Below are positions 56,578 to 64,000 of a stretch of 64,000 nt of DNA, one piece after another. The notes below the pieces were generated by a model. The model was not told the DNA's origin, searched no databases, and saw nothing but the letters and a program-made list of their open reading frames with translations. Position 1 is the first letter of the stretch; each line of letters opens with the position of its first letter. Origin of the DNA: Flavobacteriaceae bacterium (GTDB lineage: Bacteria > Bacteroidota > Bacteroidia > Flavobacteriales > Flavobacteriaceae); contig JAQWJJ010000007.1 in NCBI GenBank assembly GCA_029248405.1, positions 124,001-188,000 on the forward strand, in the 5' to 3' direction. The position numbers and the translations under genes were made by a program.

Positions 56578-56979
56578 TTACTCCAGATTCAATTTTTCCA
56601 CTAAATATTGGGGGGCCTTTCGGATCTTTCCCGATAACTTATCAACAAATGCGAGAGTCGTTTCAGCTGTCGCTAAAAGTGTATTTTCCTGATTGTAAAT
56701 TTCATAAACAAACACAATTTTTGCTGTAGGAAAATTCTTTAAAGTTGTTTGGATCACCAAACAGTCGTCATAATGGGCTGGCGCATGGTAACTGATCTCC
56801 AATTTGGTCACTGGAAGCAGTATATTCTCTTGCTCAAGAAATTTATAAGAAAACCCTAGGAGCCTCAGCCAATCTGTCCTTGCTTGTTCGAGATACAAGG
56901 CATAATGTCCATAATAGACAAAACCCATTTGATCTGTTTCTCCATAGCGTACTCTTAACTCGGTAGTTGATTTTTTCAT
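56578..56979 (-). CDS. Acyl-CoA thioesterase (YbgC/FadM hot-dog family)
   Basis: 133 residues. Typical opening ELRVRYGETDQMGFVYYGHYALYLEQARTDWL-type block with the catalytic aspartate in TDQMG, then the hot-dog sheet. Hydrolyses acyl-CoA thioesters; chain preference not visible. Three bases tail-to-tail with yigZ and divergent from dnaA. Confidence 0.88.
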   Translation of the reverse strand: MKKSTTELRVRYGETDQMGFVYYGHYALYLEQARTDWLRLLGFSYKFLEQENILLPVTKLEISYHAPAHYDDCLVIQTTLKNFPTAKIVFVYEIYNQENTLLATAETTLAFVDKLSGKIRKAPQYLVEKLNLE

Positions 56980-57182
56980 TTTTGAGGTCTAAAAAAAAGG
57001 TTCCTTTTTTATGGATGATAAAGTAGTTTCATTATGCGAAAAAAAAAAACAAAATTCAATAGGCATTTAATTTTTTTTTAGATTTTTTGTTCACATATTT
57101 GCATAGTCATCAGAATAACACAGGAGCGTCCCACTTCTTTTTTCTAGACAACAGATTTAACTAAAAAACCGCTACTTTAATT
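56980..57182. other. AT-rich region upstream of dnaA
   Basis: 203 bases without a gene. It holds an 11-A run at 57039-57049 and a 9-T run at 57071-57079, and CATATTTG near 57095 as an imperfect -7 box. No good match to the DnaA box TTATCCACA was found; the nearest is TTGTTCACA, with two differences. Nothing else stands out. Confidence 0.4.
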
Positions 57183-58610
57183 ATGACTAAAACTGCAGAA
57201 TCAGTTTGGGGCAATTGCTTGACGTTTATCGAAGATAATATTTCGTCGCAAGCATACAAAACATGGTTCGAACCGATCAAAGCAGTTAAGCTCAATGACA
57301 ATGCGCTCAGCATCCAAGTGCCGAGTAAATTCTTTTACGAATGGCTAGAAGAGCACTATGTCAAATTACTTAAAGTTTCCCTTACCAGAGAATTAGGAAC
57401 TAAAGCCAAATTAGTGTACATCATCAAGATGGAAAACACATACGGCAACAAACAACCGTTTACTGAAAAAATTCCTAGTGCCAATAGAAGTCAGATGAGG
57501 GATCAAGAGGTCAGCGTTCCATTGAAGCACAAAAGCCCGGAGCTCAAAAATCCTTTTGTCATTCCAGGAATTCGAAATGTCAAAATTGAATCGCAGCTCA
57601 ATCCAAATTATAGTTTTGAAAATTTTCTTGAAGGAGACTCGAATCGTTTAGCGCGCTCAGCAGGTTACGCAGTGGCCAACAAGCCAGGAGGCACCTCATT
57701 TAATCCTTTGCTGATATTTGGCGGTGTTGGACTTGGTAAAACCCACCTGGGCCACGCCATTGGTGTTGAAATAAAAGAAAAATATCCCGAAAAAACGGTG
57801 CTTTATATTTCCGCTGAGAAATTCACACAGCAATATATCGAGTCGGTCAAGAAAAACAACAGAAATGATTTCATACACTTCTATCAAATCATTGATGTGC
57901 TCATCGTAGATGACATTCAACTCCTTTCGGGCAAAGCCGGTACTCAGGATGTATTTTTTCATATATTCAACCACCTCCATCAAAATGGGAAACAGGTCAT
58001 TTTGACCAGTGATAAAGCCCCAGTGGATATGATGGATATTGAACAACGCTTACTTTCAAGGTTCAAATGGGGTTTATCTGCAGAACTCAATCATCCCGAT
58101 TACGACACTCGGATTGCGATAATCAAAAATAAGCTTTATCGTGACGGTGTTGAAATGCCAGAAGACATCATCGAGTTTTTGGCCAATAATATCAAGACCA
58201 ATATCAGAGAGTTAGAAGGTGCCATTATATCACTGATCGCTCATTCTTCTTTCAACCGCAAAGAAATAACCATCGACTTGGCAAAAAAAATAGTCGATAA
58301 CTATGTCAAGCACACCAAAAGAGAAGTTTCCATCGATTACATCCAAAAGGTAGTCAGTGAATACTTTCAGATGGATGTTGATACTTTGCAATCCAAAACT
58401 CGCAAGCGCCATATCGTTCAAGCCCGTCAGTTGGCAATGTTTTTTGCAAAAAAATTCACAAAGGCATCGTTGGCCTCAATTGGTTCGCAAATAGGTCAAC
58501 GCGATCATGCCACAGTATTGCATGCGTGCAAAACAGTTGACAATCTTTCCAGTACTGATAAGCAATTCCGTAAATATGTTGATGACCTCAACAAAAAGCT
58601 AACGCTCTAA
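57183..58610 (+). CDS. dnaA: Chromosomal replication initiator DnaA
   Basis: 475 residues. Domain I (1-85, opening SVWGNCLTFIEDNISSQAYKTWF), linker, AAA+ domain with Walker A GGVGLGKTH (180-188, K186) and Walker B LIVDDIQLLSGK, sensor LSRFKWGL, then domain IV DNA-binding with the signature IGQRDHATVLHACKTV. Initiates replication at oriC. Its upstream region does not carry clear DnaA boxes. Confidence 0.96.
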   Translation: MTKTAESVWGNCLTFIEDNISSQAYKTWFEPIKAVKLNDNALSIQVPSKFFYEWLEEHYVKLLKVSLTRELGTKAKLVYIIKMENTYGNKQPFTEKIPSANRSQMRDQEVSVPLKHKSPELKNPFVIPGIRNVKIESQLNPNYSFENFLEGDSNRLARSAGYAVANKPGGTSFNPLLIFGGVGLGKTHLGHAIGVEIKEKYPEKTVLYISAEKFTQQYIESVKKNNRNDFIHFYQIIDVLIVDDIQLLSGKAGTQDVFFHIFNHLHQNGKQVILTSDKAPVDMMDIEQRLLSRFKWGLSAELNHPDYDTRIAIIKNKLYRDGVEMPEDIIEFLANNIKTNIRELEGAIISLIAHSSFNRKEITIDLAKKIVDNYVKHTKREVSIDYIQKVVSEYFQMDVDTLQSKTRKRHIVQARQLAMFFAKKFTKASLASIGSQIGQRDHATVLHACKTVDNLSSTDKQFRKYVDDLNKKLTL

Positions 58611-58634
58611 GCCCGAAAAATACACCAACAACAG

Positions 58635-59108
58635 ATGAAAAAGACAAACGTTTTAATGGTATGTCTTGGAAATATCTGCCGCTCACCTTTGGCCGAGGGA
58701 ATCTTAAAATCTAAGCTCAATACTGAACATTTTTATATTGCTTCAGCTGGCACTGGACCATGGCACGTCGGCAATCCCCCAGATCCAAGGAGTGTAGCCA
58801 TTGCAAAAGAGCACGAAATAGACATCTCCCAGCAGAAAGGACGACAATTTTCACCATATGACTTCGAAGAATTTGATCGGATTTATGTCATGGACCGCTC
58901 CAACTATCAAGACGTTTTGCGCTTAGCCCATAACGAACAGGAAAAATCAAAAGTCTCCATGTTGCTCAACAACTTGTTTCCAGAAGAAAATGTCGATGTG
59001 CCCGACCCCTATTATGGTGGAGAAGACGGGTTTAAAAAGGTCTATGACCTGATTGACCAGGCCTGCAACTCGATTGCCCAAGAACTCAATAATCAAACAA
59101 ATAGCTAA
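58635..59108 (+). CDS. Low-molecular-weight protein-tyrosine phosphatase
   Basis: 157 residues. P-loop VCLGNICRSPLAEG with nucleophile C10 and R16 (C-x5-R), general-acid aspartate in DVPDPYYGG. Cytoplasmic; partner kinase not in the window. 24 bases after dnaA in the same direction, a common order in Flavobacteriia. Confidence 0.92.
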   Translation: MKKTNVLMVCLGNICRSPLAEGILKSKLNTEHFYIASAGTGPWHVGNPPDPRSVAIAKEHEIDISQQKGRQFSPYDFEEFDRIYVMDRSNYQDVLRLAHNEQEKSKVSMLLNNLFPEENVDVPDPYYGGEDGFKKVYDLIDQACNSIAQELNNQTNS

Positions 59109-59118
59109 AATCCATCTC

Positions 59119-60486
59119 ATGATAAGACTTACTTTTTTTCTCAGCTTATTGCTCAGCATGACTGTACAAGGGCAAGAACTCAATTTAATTCCATTTGCTA
59201 CTGGCTTTAATGCGCCGCTCAATATTCAAAATGCAGGTGATCAACGCCTATTTATAGTAGAACAAGGTGGTCGCATCAAAATTGTCAATAGTGATGGCAC
59301 AACAAATGCAACACCATTTCTGGACCTCTCTTCTCTTATCTCTAGTGGGGGAGAACGCGGGCTTTTGGGACTTGCCTTTCACCCAAACTATGTGACTAAT
59401 GGTTATTTCTATGTTTACTATACTAACCCAAATGGCAACACTCAAGTCTCACGTTTTTCAGTCGATGCGCAAAATCCCGATTTGGCAGATCCCAATAGTC
59501 AACTTGCCCTGTTGAGTTTTACTCAGCCCTACGCTAACCACAATGGCGGCTGTATTGCCTTTGGTCCAGACGGATACTTATACATTGGCAGCGGCGATGG
59601 CGGTAGCGGTGGGGACCCTGAAAATAGAGCCCAAAACACCACAACACTCTTGGGTAAAATATTGCGGATTGATGTCGATCAAACCAGCGGAGGATTAAAT
59701 TATGCCATCCCAAATGACAACCCATTTGCCGGAAGCACCACTGATGCTCAAGAAATTTGGGCCTATGGCATACGCAACCCTTGGAAGTTTAGTTTTGACT
59801 CAGCCAATGGCGACCTTTGGATCGCCGACGTGGGACAAAATGCATTTGAAGAAATCAATCGTGTGTCAAGTACTGAATCAGGGCTAAATTATGGCTGGCG
59901 ATGTTACGAAGGCAATCAAACGTATAACAACAGTAACTGCCCACCTTCCAATGAATTGACCTTTCCAATTACCATTTACCCGCACAATGTCGGCAGCTCT
60001 ATAACAGGTGGTTATGTCTATAGAGGTGCGCAGACCCCATGGCTTCAAGGCTATTATATTTTTGCTGACTTTGTTTCAGGCATCATGGGACTGGTCAATC
60101 CAGACAATGGCGTGATAGAAGTCACGCAAAATTTCAGCCAGAATTGGTCGTCATTTGGTGTAGATATTGATCAGGAGCTCTATGTTTCTGGTTTTAACGG
60201 CGTTATTTATAAGATTGAAGGTGTGGTCCTTGGTGCTGAAGACTTCGGCATGTCACGAGTCACCCTTTGGCCCAATCCCAGCAACGATTCCACGACAATT
60301 TCGGCAACAACTTCGATACTAAGTGTTATTGTTTACGACAGTAAAGGTGCTCAGCTCGCTACGGTGACCACCAATAACGACACGACACTGGAGTTAGTCA
60401 CAGATCAATGGGCTAATGGATGGTACGTCATCCAGGTCATTACGGATAAAGGGCAGATCAGTCATCACAAACTTTTAGTCCAGTAA
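59119..60486 (+). CDS. Secreted PQQ-dependent sugar dehydrogenase with T9SS sorting domain
   Basis: 455 residues. Signal peptide (1-20, ending TVQGQ), six-bladed propeller of the soluble glucose dehydrogenase family: GERGLLGLAFHPNY, NHNGGCIAFGPDGYLYIGSGDG, GKILRID, YGIRNPWKFSFD, ADVGQNAFEEIN and GLNYGWRCYEG. A T9SS type A sorting domain runs from about residue 385 (LWPNPSNDSTTI) to the end HHKLLVQ. The start is ATG 59119; the frame open to 59053 overlaps the phosphatase gene. Substrate sugar unknown. Confidence 0.9.
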   Translation: MIRLTFFLSLLLSMTVQGQELNLIPFATGFNAPLNIQNAGDQRLFIVEQGGRIKIVNSDGTTNATPFLDLSSLISSGGERGLLGLAFHPNYVTNGYFYVYYTNPNGNTQVSRFSVDAQNPDLADPNSQLALLSFTQPYANHNGGCIAFGPDGYLYIGSGDGGSGGDPENRAQNTTTLLGKILRIDVDQTSGGLNYAIPNDNPFAGSTTDAQEIWAYGIRNPWKFSFDSANGDLWIADVGQNAFEEINRVSSTESGLNYGWRCYEGNQTYNNSNCPPSNELTFPITIYPHNVGSSITGGYVYRGAQTPWLQGYYIFADFVSGIMGLVNPDNGVIEVTQNFSQNWSSFGVDIDQELYVSGFNGVIYKIEGVVLGAEDFGMSRVTLWPNPSNDSTTISATTSILSVIVYDSKGAQLATVTTNNDTTLELVTDQWANGWYVIQVITDKGQISHHKLLVQ

Positions 60487-60488
60487 AT

Positions 60489-61199
60489 ATGGGGGGCTTA
60501 GGGAATCTTTATTTGATACCGTGTTTTTTAGGGGACGCTTCTCCACTCAGCGGATTACCGCAATCCGTTTCCCAAGCACTAGAGTCTATTGACCATTATG
60601 TGGTTGAACATGAAAAATCCGCAAGGAGATTCATCAAAACGGTGCTGCCGAGTAAGGTTCAAGGTAGTCTCCATATTCGTGGTATTGACAAACATACAAA
60701 GTCAGAAGACATTTCTGAACTATTGACCCCATGTCTCGAGGGGCACGACATTGGTGTCATTAGCGATGCAGGTTGCCCTGGTGTCGCAGATCCAGGCGCA
60801 GCCTTGGTGGCACAAGCGCACCAACTCGGCATCAAAATATTCCCCCTGGTAGGTCCCTCCTCTATATTGTTAGCACTTATGGGTAGTGGATTCAACGGCC
60901 AACAATTTGCCTTTCACGGCTATCTACCGATTGATCAAAAAGAACGCAAATTAGCCTTACAGAAGCTCGAACGAGAGTCTTTACGAGATGGCCAAGCACA
61001 GATTTTTATTGAAACTCCTTACCGCAATAACCAAATGCTGGCAGCCTTAAAACAGATTTTATCGACTGAAACTAAGGTTTGTGTCGCTTGCGACTTGACC
61101 TTACCTAGTCAATATATCCAATCATGTTCGATAAGGCAATGGCAACATATTAAAGTTGATTTGCACAAACGACCAGCAATATTTATTATTCAATCTTAA
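60489..61199 (+). CDS. RsmI-like SAM methyltransferase (tetrapyrrole methylase family)
   Basis: 236 residues. The family segments are recognisable: NLYLIPCFLGD at the N-terminus, the SAM-site GVISDAGCPGVADPGA near residue 97, LVGPSSILLALMGSGF, FHGYLP and IFIETPYRNNQML. Shorter and more divergent than RsmI (16S rRNA C1402 2'-O-methylase), so it is a paralogous group of Bacteroidota; target uncertain. Overlaps the convergent gene by four bases (TTAA). Confidence 0.83.
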   Translation: MGGLGNLYLIPCFLGDASPLSGLPQSVSQALESIDHYVVEHEKSARRFIKTVLPSKVQGSLHIRGIDKHTKSEDISELLTPCLEGHDIGVISDAGCPGVADPGAALVAQAHQLGIKIFPLVGPSSILLALMGSGFNGQQFAFHGYLPIDQKERKLALQKLERESLRDGQAQIFIETPYRNNQMLAALKQILSTETKVCVACDLTLPSQYIQSCSIRQWQHIKVDLHKRPAIFIIQS

Positions 61200-61837
61200 A
61201 AAAGGACCTCAGATTTAAGCAAGTTACGGTTCGTTGGAACCACCGAGATGTCATAACCAGAAAATTTGCTCAAATATTCTTCTAAACGCGTTCCAAAGGC
61301 ATCTTGAAACTCAAAATTTCCGTTGCTGCGGAGGTATTTCTTGACGTTTCCTGCACCAGCCAAGTGGGCGGCAGCTAATATCCCAGACTCTGTAATTTCA
61401 ATTCCGTTAATGTAAGTCCCAGAATAGCGGCCCAAGTCACGCCGCAAAACCCATTTATTGCGTGCTGTATAGGCCAAAAAGGCTGTCTCTTGTAGCAGTG
61501 AGTTTTGTAAAAAAGCATCACCGCCTTCAATTCCAATTAGTCGGAGGGTGTTATTATTGAATTGGTATTTACCCAAATACCCCAAGGTATTGACCACATC
61601 GTAACGCCCCTGAGATTCCTTGAATGCTATAGCTTCCTTAAAGGCCACATAAGCATCCCCTAAGCGCACCCCATCAGGAGCCATTTGTTCTTGGTCAAAT
61701 TCTTGCACAGAGGGCACATGATAACAAAGGGCATCGGACTGGAGCTCAGTGAGCACTTCAGCAGTGTCATTATTCCAAGACAGGCCGATAAATGCGCATG
61801 CCACAAATATCAAAATAAGTAATCTTCGTTTTTGCAT
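61196..61837 (-). CDS. Exported lysozyme-like/transglycosylase-like protein
   Basis: 213 residues. N-terminal hydrophobic segment (about 5-20), then a lysozyme-fold-like region about residues 66-180: a glutamate in AIAFKESQGRYDVV followed by LGYLGKYQFNNNTL (a form of the ESxGxY...GxYQF pattern of SLT-like domains) and GILAAAHLAGAGNVKKYL, a typical lytic-transglycosylase helix. Probable peptidoglycan cleavage, with E74 as candidate catalytic residue (inference). It lies 98 bases from mltG, another wall enzyme, in the same direction. Confidence 0.62.
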   Translation of the reverse strand: MQKRRLLILIFVACAFIGLSWNNDTAEVLTELQSDALCYHVPSVQEFDQEQMAPDGVRLGDAYVAFKEAIAFKESQGRYDVVNTLGYLGKYQFNNNTLRLIGIEGGDAFLQNSLLQETAFLAYTARNKWVLRRDLGRYSGTYINGIEITESGILAAAHLAGAGNVKKYLRSNGNFEFQDAFGTRLEEYLSKFSGYDISVVPTNRNLLKSEVLF

Positions 61838-61877
61838 AGTGGTGTATTTTAATACGCCTACCCACGAAATGGGCCTG

Positions 61878-61885
61878 CAAAACTA
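61878..61885 (-). promoter_or_regulatory. -7 box ahead of the lysozyme-like gene
   Basis: Minus-strand TAGTTTTG, matching TAnnTTTG, about 40 bases before the ATG at 61837. A 12-bp palindrome GTATTTTAATAC (61843-61854) lies in the predicted leader. Confidence 0.4.
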
Positions 61886-61935
61886 ATACATTTTTCAATA
61901 ACCTGATTTATAGAGAGTTAAAATTAAAATAGGTT

Positions 61936-62982
61936 TTATCTTTTGATTCTGTTTTTGGCCAACCAGCGCACATAAGCCTGCCGCTTTTCATTATGTTGTT
62001 TAAGAGTCTTGGAAAACAGATGGTATCCTGGACGTTCAGGATCTGCCACAAAGTATAAAAACTGATGCCTTTCGGGATTCAAAACAGCATCAATAGAGGA
62101 GATATCAGGCATGGCAATGGGCCCAGGAGGTAAATCTTTGTATTTATAGGTGTTATATGGTGAATCCAGTAGTAAGTCCTTATACAGAACCCTCCTAATC
62201 ACTTGAGAAAAATCATTCTCCAAAGTTTTCTTAGCGTAGATCACCGTTGGGTCCGCTTGAAGCATAATGCCTTTTGACAAACGATTCAAATAAACTCCTG
62301 CGATTCTCGGACGCTCGCTGACTTTGACCGATTCCTTCTGGACTATAGCCGCAAGGGACATCACCTCCAAGTCCGTCAACCCCAAGTTAGAGGCCTTGAT
62401 TTTGCGTTGGTCATTCCAAAAGGCATTATATTCTTTGATCATGCGCTGAAAGATTGCCTTGGGGGTGATATTCCAATATACTTCGTATGAATTTGCAATG
62501 AATAAAGCCAAAATATTTCCCCTGTTGACACCATCAACCTGCTGAAAATATGATTTTTCGGTGAATGCCTTAAGTAGAGCAATACTGTCGGGCTCAATTT
62601 GTTTGGCCATTGCCCCTGCCAGATCTTCAATACGCTCCTGGTTATTGAATGTCAGTGTGATTGGGCGATTACCGCTGCGCAGTATATTGATCAACTCATT
62701 GTTTGTCAGACCATCAGTAATCTGATATCGTCCTGGCCGAATATTTTGGTCATAGCGCTTGATGCGACTCAATCGCTCAAAACTAATGGTGTCTTCTAGT
62801 AGCGGACCCAAATGACTCATGACCTCCTTGAAGGTATCGTGAGACCCTATAAATAAAACAGAAGTAGGCTCTGTTGTTTTTGTGTTGGGCGCCCAGAACA
62901 AACTATAAAAGACCGTCAAGAAATAAATCAAGCCTAAGGCGAAACACAAGCGCAAAAATCTCAAAACACTCTTTTTACTCAT
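61936..62982 (-). CDS. mltG: Endolytic murein transglycosylase MltG
   Basis: 348 residues, one N-terminal membrane segment (about 11-30), LysM-like region, then the YceG domain. Catalytic glutamate E217 in AAIVQKESVKVSERP, followed by GVYLNRLSKGIMLQADPTVIYA and the C-terminal SPYNTYKYKDLPPGPIAMP. Cuts nascent glycan strands. Three bases after the GNAT gene, in the same direction. Confidence 0.94.
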   Translation of the reverse strand: MSKKSVLRFLRLCFALGLIYFLTVFYSLFWAPNTKTTEPTSVLFIGSHDTFKEVMSHLGPLLEDTISFERLSRIKRYDQNIRPGRYQITDGLTNNELINILRSGNRPITLTFNNQERIEDLAGAMAKQIEPDSIALLKAFTEKSYFQQVDGVNRGNILALFIANSYEVYWNITPKAIFQRMIKEYNAFWNDQRKIKASNLGLTDLEVMSLAAIVQKESVKVSERPRIAGVYLNRLSKGIMLQADPTVIYAKKTLENDFSQVIRRVLYKDLLLDSPYNTYKYKDLPPGPIAMPDISSIDAVLNPERHQFLYFVADPERPGYHLFSKTLKQHNEKRQAYVRWLAKNRIKR

Positions 62983-62985
62983 GAC

Positions 62986-63522
62986 TTATGATAAAGGTCT
63001 CATTTTTTGATAAACATATAAATCTGCAAATCCGTCAGGAATTTTCCACCATGACTTAAGTTCTCCAGAGCACTTGAATCCCAGAGACTCAAATAAGCCT
63101 ACACTGGGGGCATTATCTACCGCGACATACGCATAGAGCTGGTGCAATTCAAGATGTCTAAAACCATATTGTACGACTAAATTGATCGCTTCTTTAGCTC
63201 TTCCCTTTTGGCGCTGGCCTTCTTCGCTGATCACAATACCCAAACCAGCCTTTCTGTGGCGGGGGTCGAAGTCAAAGAGATCAACAAAACCAATAGGATC
63301 AAGTGATTCTTTTAGACAAATGACCAAACGCAATTGGCGGGAATCATAGATGGAGCGCTGGCTATCGGCCAAATAAGTCTTGAGTACCGCCTTAGAATAA
63401 GGCGCTATAGTATCGCTCACTGACCAAAATTCTTGGTTATTTTCAACTTGATAGAGAAAACCTAAATCCTCAGGTTCTAAAGCACGCAAGCAAATATTTG
63501 TCCCGACTAGCGTCATAACCAT
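62986..63522 (-). CDS. GNAT-family N-acetyltransferase (RimJ/RimL-like)
   Basis: 178 residues. ICLRALEPEDLGFL opening, acetyl-CoA motif EEGQRQKGRAKEA and the helix around LHQLYAYVAVDNAPSVGLFESLGF, with a C-terminal sheet. Could acetylate ribosomal proteins, amino sugars or antibiotics; target unknown. It overlaps dapF by ten bases and lies in one unit with dapF and mltG. Confidence 0.82.
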   Translation of the reverse strand: MVMTLVGTNICLRALEPEDLGFLYQVENNQEFWSVSDTIAPYSKAVLKTYLADSQRSIYDSRQLRLVICLKESLDPIGFVDLFDFDPRHRKAGLGIVISEEGQRQKGRAKEAINLVVQYGFRHLELHQLYAYVAVDNAPSVGLFESLGFKCSGELKSWWKIPDGFADLYVYQKMRPLS

Positions 63523-64000
63523 TCGCCCTTAAAAACAGCTACAGCAGGTCCTGTAAGTGTAATGTCTGTGTATTGCCCCTCATTAAAGGTGAAGGCCACC
63601 TTCAGTCGCCCACCTAAAGTATTTAAAGAAACATCATTATGCGCCGTCAACGACAAATAATGCATGGCTAAGGCAGCGGCTGTAGCTCCAGTACCGCAGG
63701 ACAAGGTTTCTGCTTCAACCCCACGTTCGTAGGTGCGCAGATCAAAACTCCCATTGAGTCCAGCTGAGACAAAATTAATGTTAGCACCATCAACACCAAA
63801 AAAATCATGGCGCAATGAGCGCCCAAGAGTCAATACATCTAGATCTTTCAAGGTGTTCTTGACACATATTTGGTGTGGGGAACCTGTGTCGAGAAAAACG
63901 CCATATTCATTAGAGTCAATGACAGAAACATCACTCATGGCCAGAACCACTTCTCCCTGATCAAACCACGCTTGATGCAAGCCATCTGGCGCTTCAAACT
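63513..64000 (-). CDS. dapF: Diaminopimelate epimerase, C-terminal part
   Basis: Partial: the frame runs off the right edge (the 5' end is outside). It converts LL- to meso-diaminopimelate for lysine and peptidoglycan. Visible are FEAPDG at the edge, the second catalytic cysteine in AETLSCGTGATAAAL and the C-terminal GGRLKVAF. About 162 residues are present. Followed by GNAT and mltG, both wall-related or wall-adjacent. Confidence 0.93.
   Translation of the reverse strand, partial: FEAPDGLHQAWFDQGEVVLAMSDVSVIDSNEYGVFLDTGSPHQICVKNTLKDLDVLTLGRSLRHDFFGVDGANINFVSAGLNGSFDLRTYERGVEAETLSCGTGATAAALAMHYLSLTAHNDVSLNTLGGRLKVAFTFNEGQYTDITLTGPAVAVFKGEWL

Overview
The window is a 64-kb piece of a Bacteroidota chromosome, most likely from an aerobic, possibly marine member of Flavobacteriales. 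This placement is inferred from gene content, promoter style and gene order; no 16S gene is present. Supporting signs are: type IX secretion (T9SS) C-terminal sorting domains on three secreted proteins; a PorD/DUF4835 gene between coaBC and recN; a bacillithiol deacetylase (bshB1); an RprX/RprY-like two-component pair; BamD, omega-subunit and YbbR genes of Bacteroidota type; and -7 promoter boxes of the Bacteroidota form TAnnTTTG. Coding density is high and no insertion sequence, phage, integron or CRISPR array was seen.

Layout. 1-6.6 kb: a fatty-acid oxidation block (acyl-CoA ligase end, MarR regulator, FadN-type HAD/ECH, thiolase, acyl-CoA dehydrogenase), with a perfect 28-bp palindrome in front of the regulator. 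6.6-18.3 kb: galM, a coupled M28-M1-TauE peptidase group, a large beta-propeller exoprotein with a DUF2490 protein, a SodC lipoprotein, a nitroreductase, a second TauE and tRNA-Ser(UGA). 18.3-24.2 kb: a T9SS subtilase and a small beta-glucan group (ROK sugar kinase, FucP-type MFS transporter, divergent GH16 laminarinase). 24.3-28.2 kb: carbonic anhydrase with a SulP anion transporter and a small membrane protein, a second M28 peptidase, tRNA-His. 28.3-33.2 kb: bshB1 with a transsulfuration enzyme, hutI-hutG for histidine breakdown, pcm. 33.4-39.1 kb: a six-gene plus-strand run (oxidoreductase, 3-hydroxybutyryl-CoA dehydrogenase, YggS, an exonuclease/GIY-YIG fusion, a K+ channel with zinc ribbon, miaA). 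39.1-54.9 kb: a long minus-strand housekeeping stretch (rprY-rprX-coaE-ybbR-GT2; fabI; recN-porD-coaBC-omega-bamD; dapA-DUF6913-ligA; prmC-GNAT). 54.9-64 kb: ribD, yigZ, thioesterase, dnaA, a tyrosine phosphatase, a secreted PQQ-type sugar dehydrogenase, an RsmI-like methylase, a lysozyme-like exoprotein, mltG, a GNAT and the end of dapF.

The most interesting signals are non-coding. A perfect palindrome sits at the promoter of the MarR gene heading the beta-oxidation block. Five genes (tauE, a GT2 gene, bamD, ligA, ribD) carry a TAnnTTTG box exactly four bases before the start codon, which predicts leaderless mRNAs. A 12-bp inverted repeat sits between the divergent sugar transporter and laminarinase genes and carries outward-facing -7-like elements. 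TTAAC half-sites with an 11-bp spacing lie in front of rprX-rprY. No clearly unprecedented gene system was found; most proteins belong to recognisable families.
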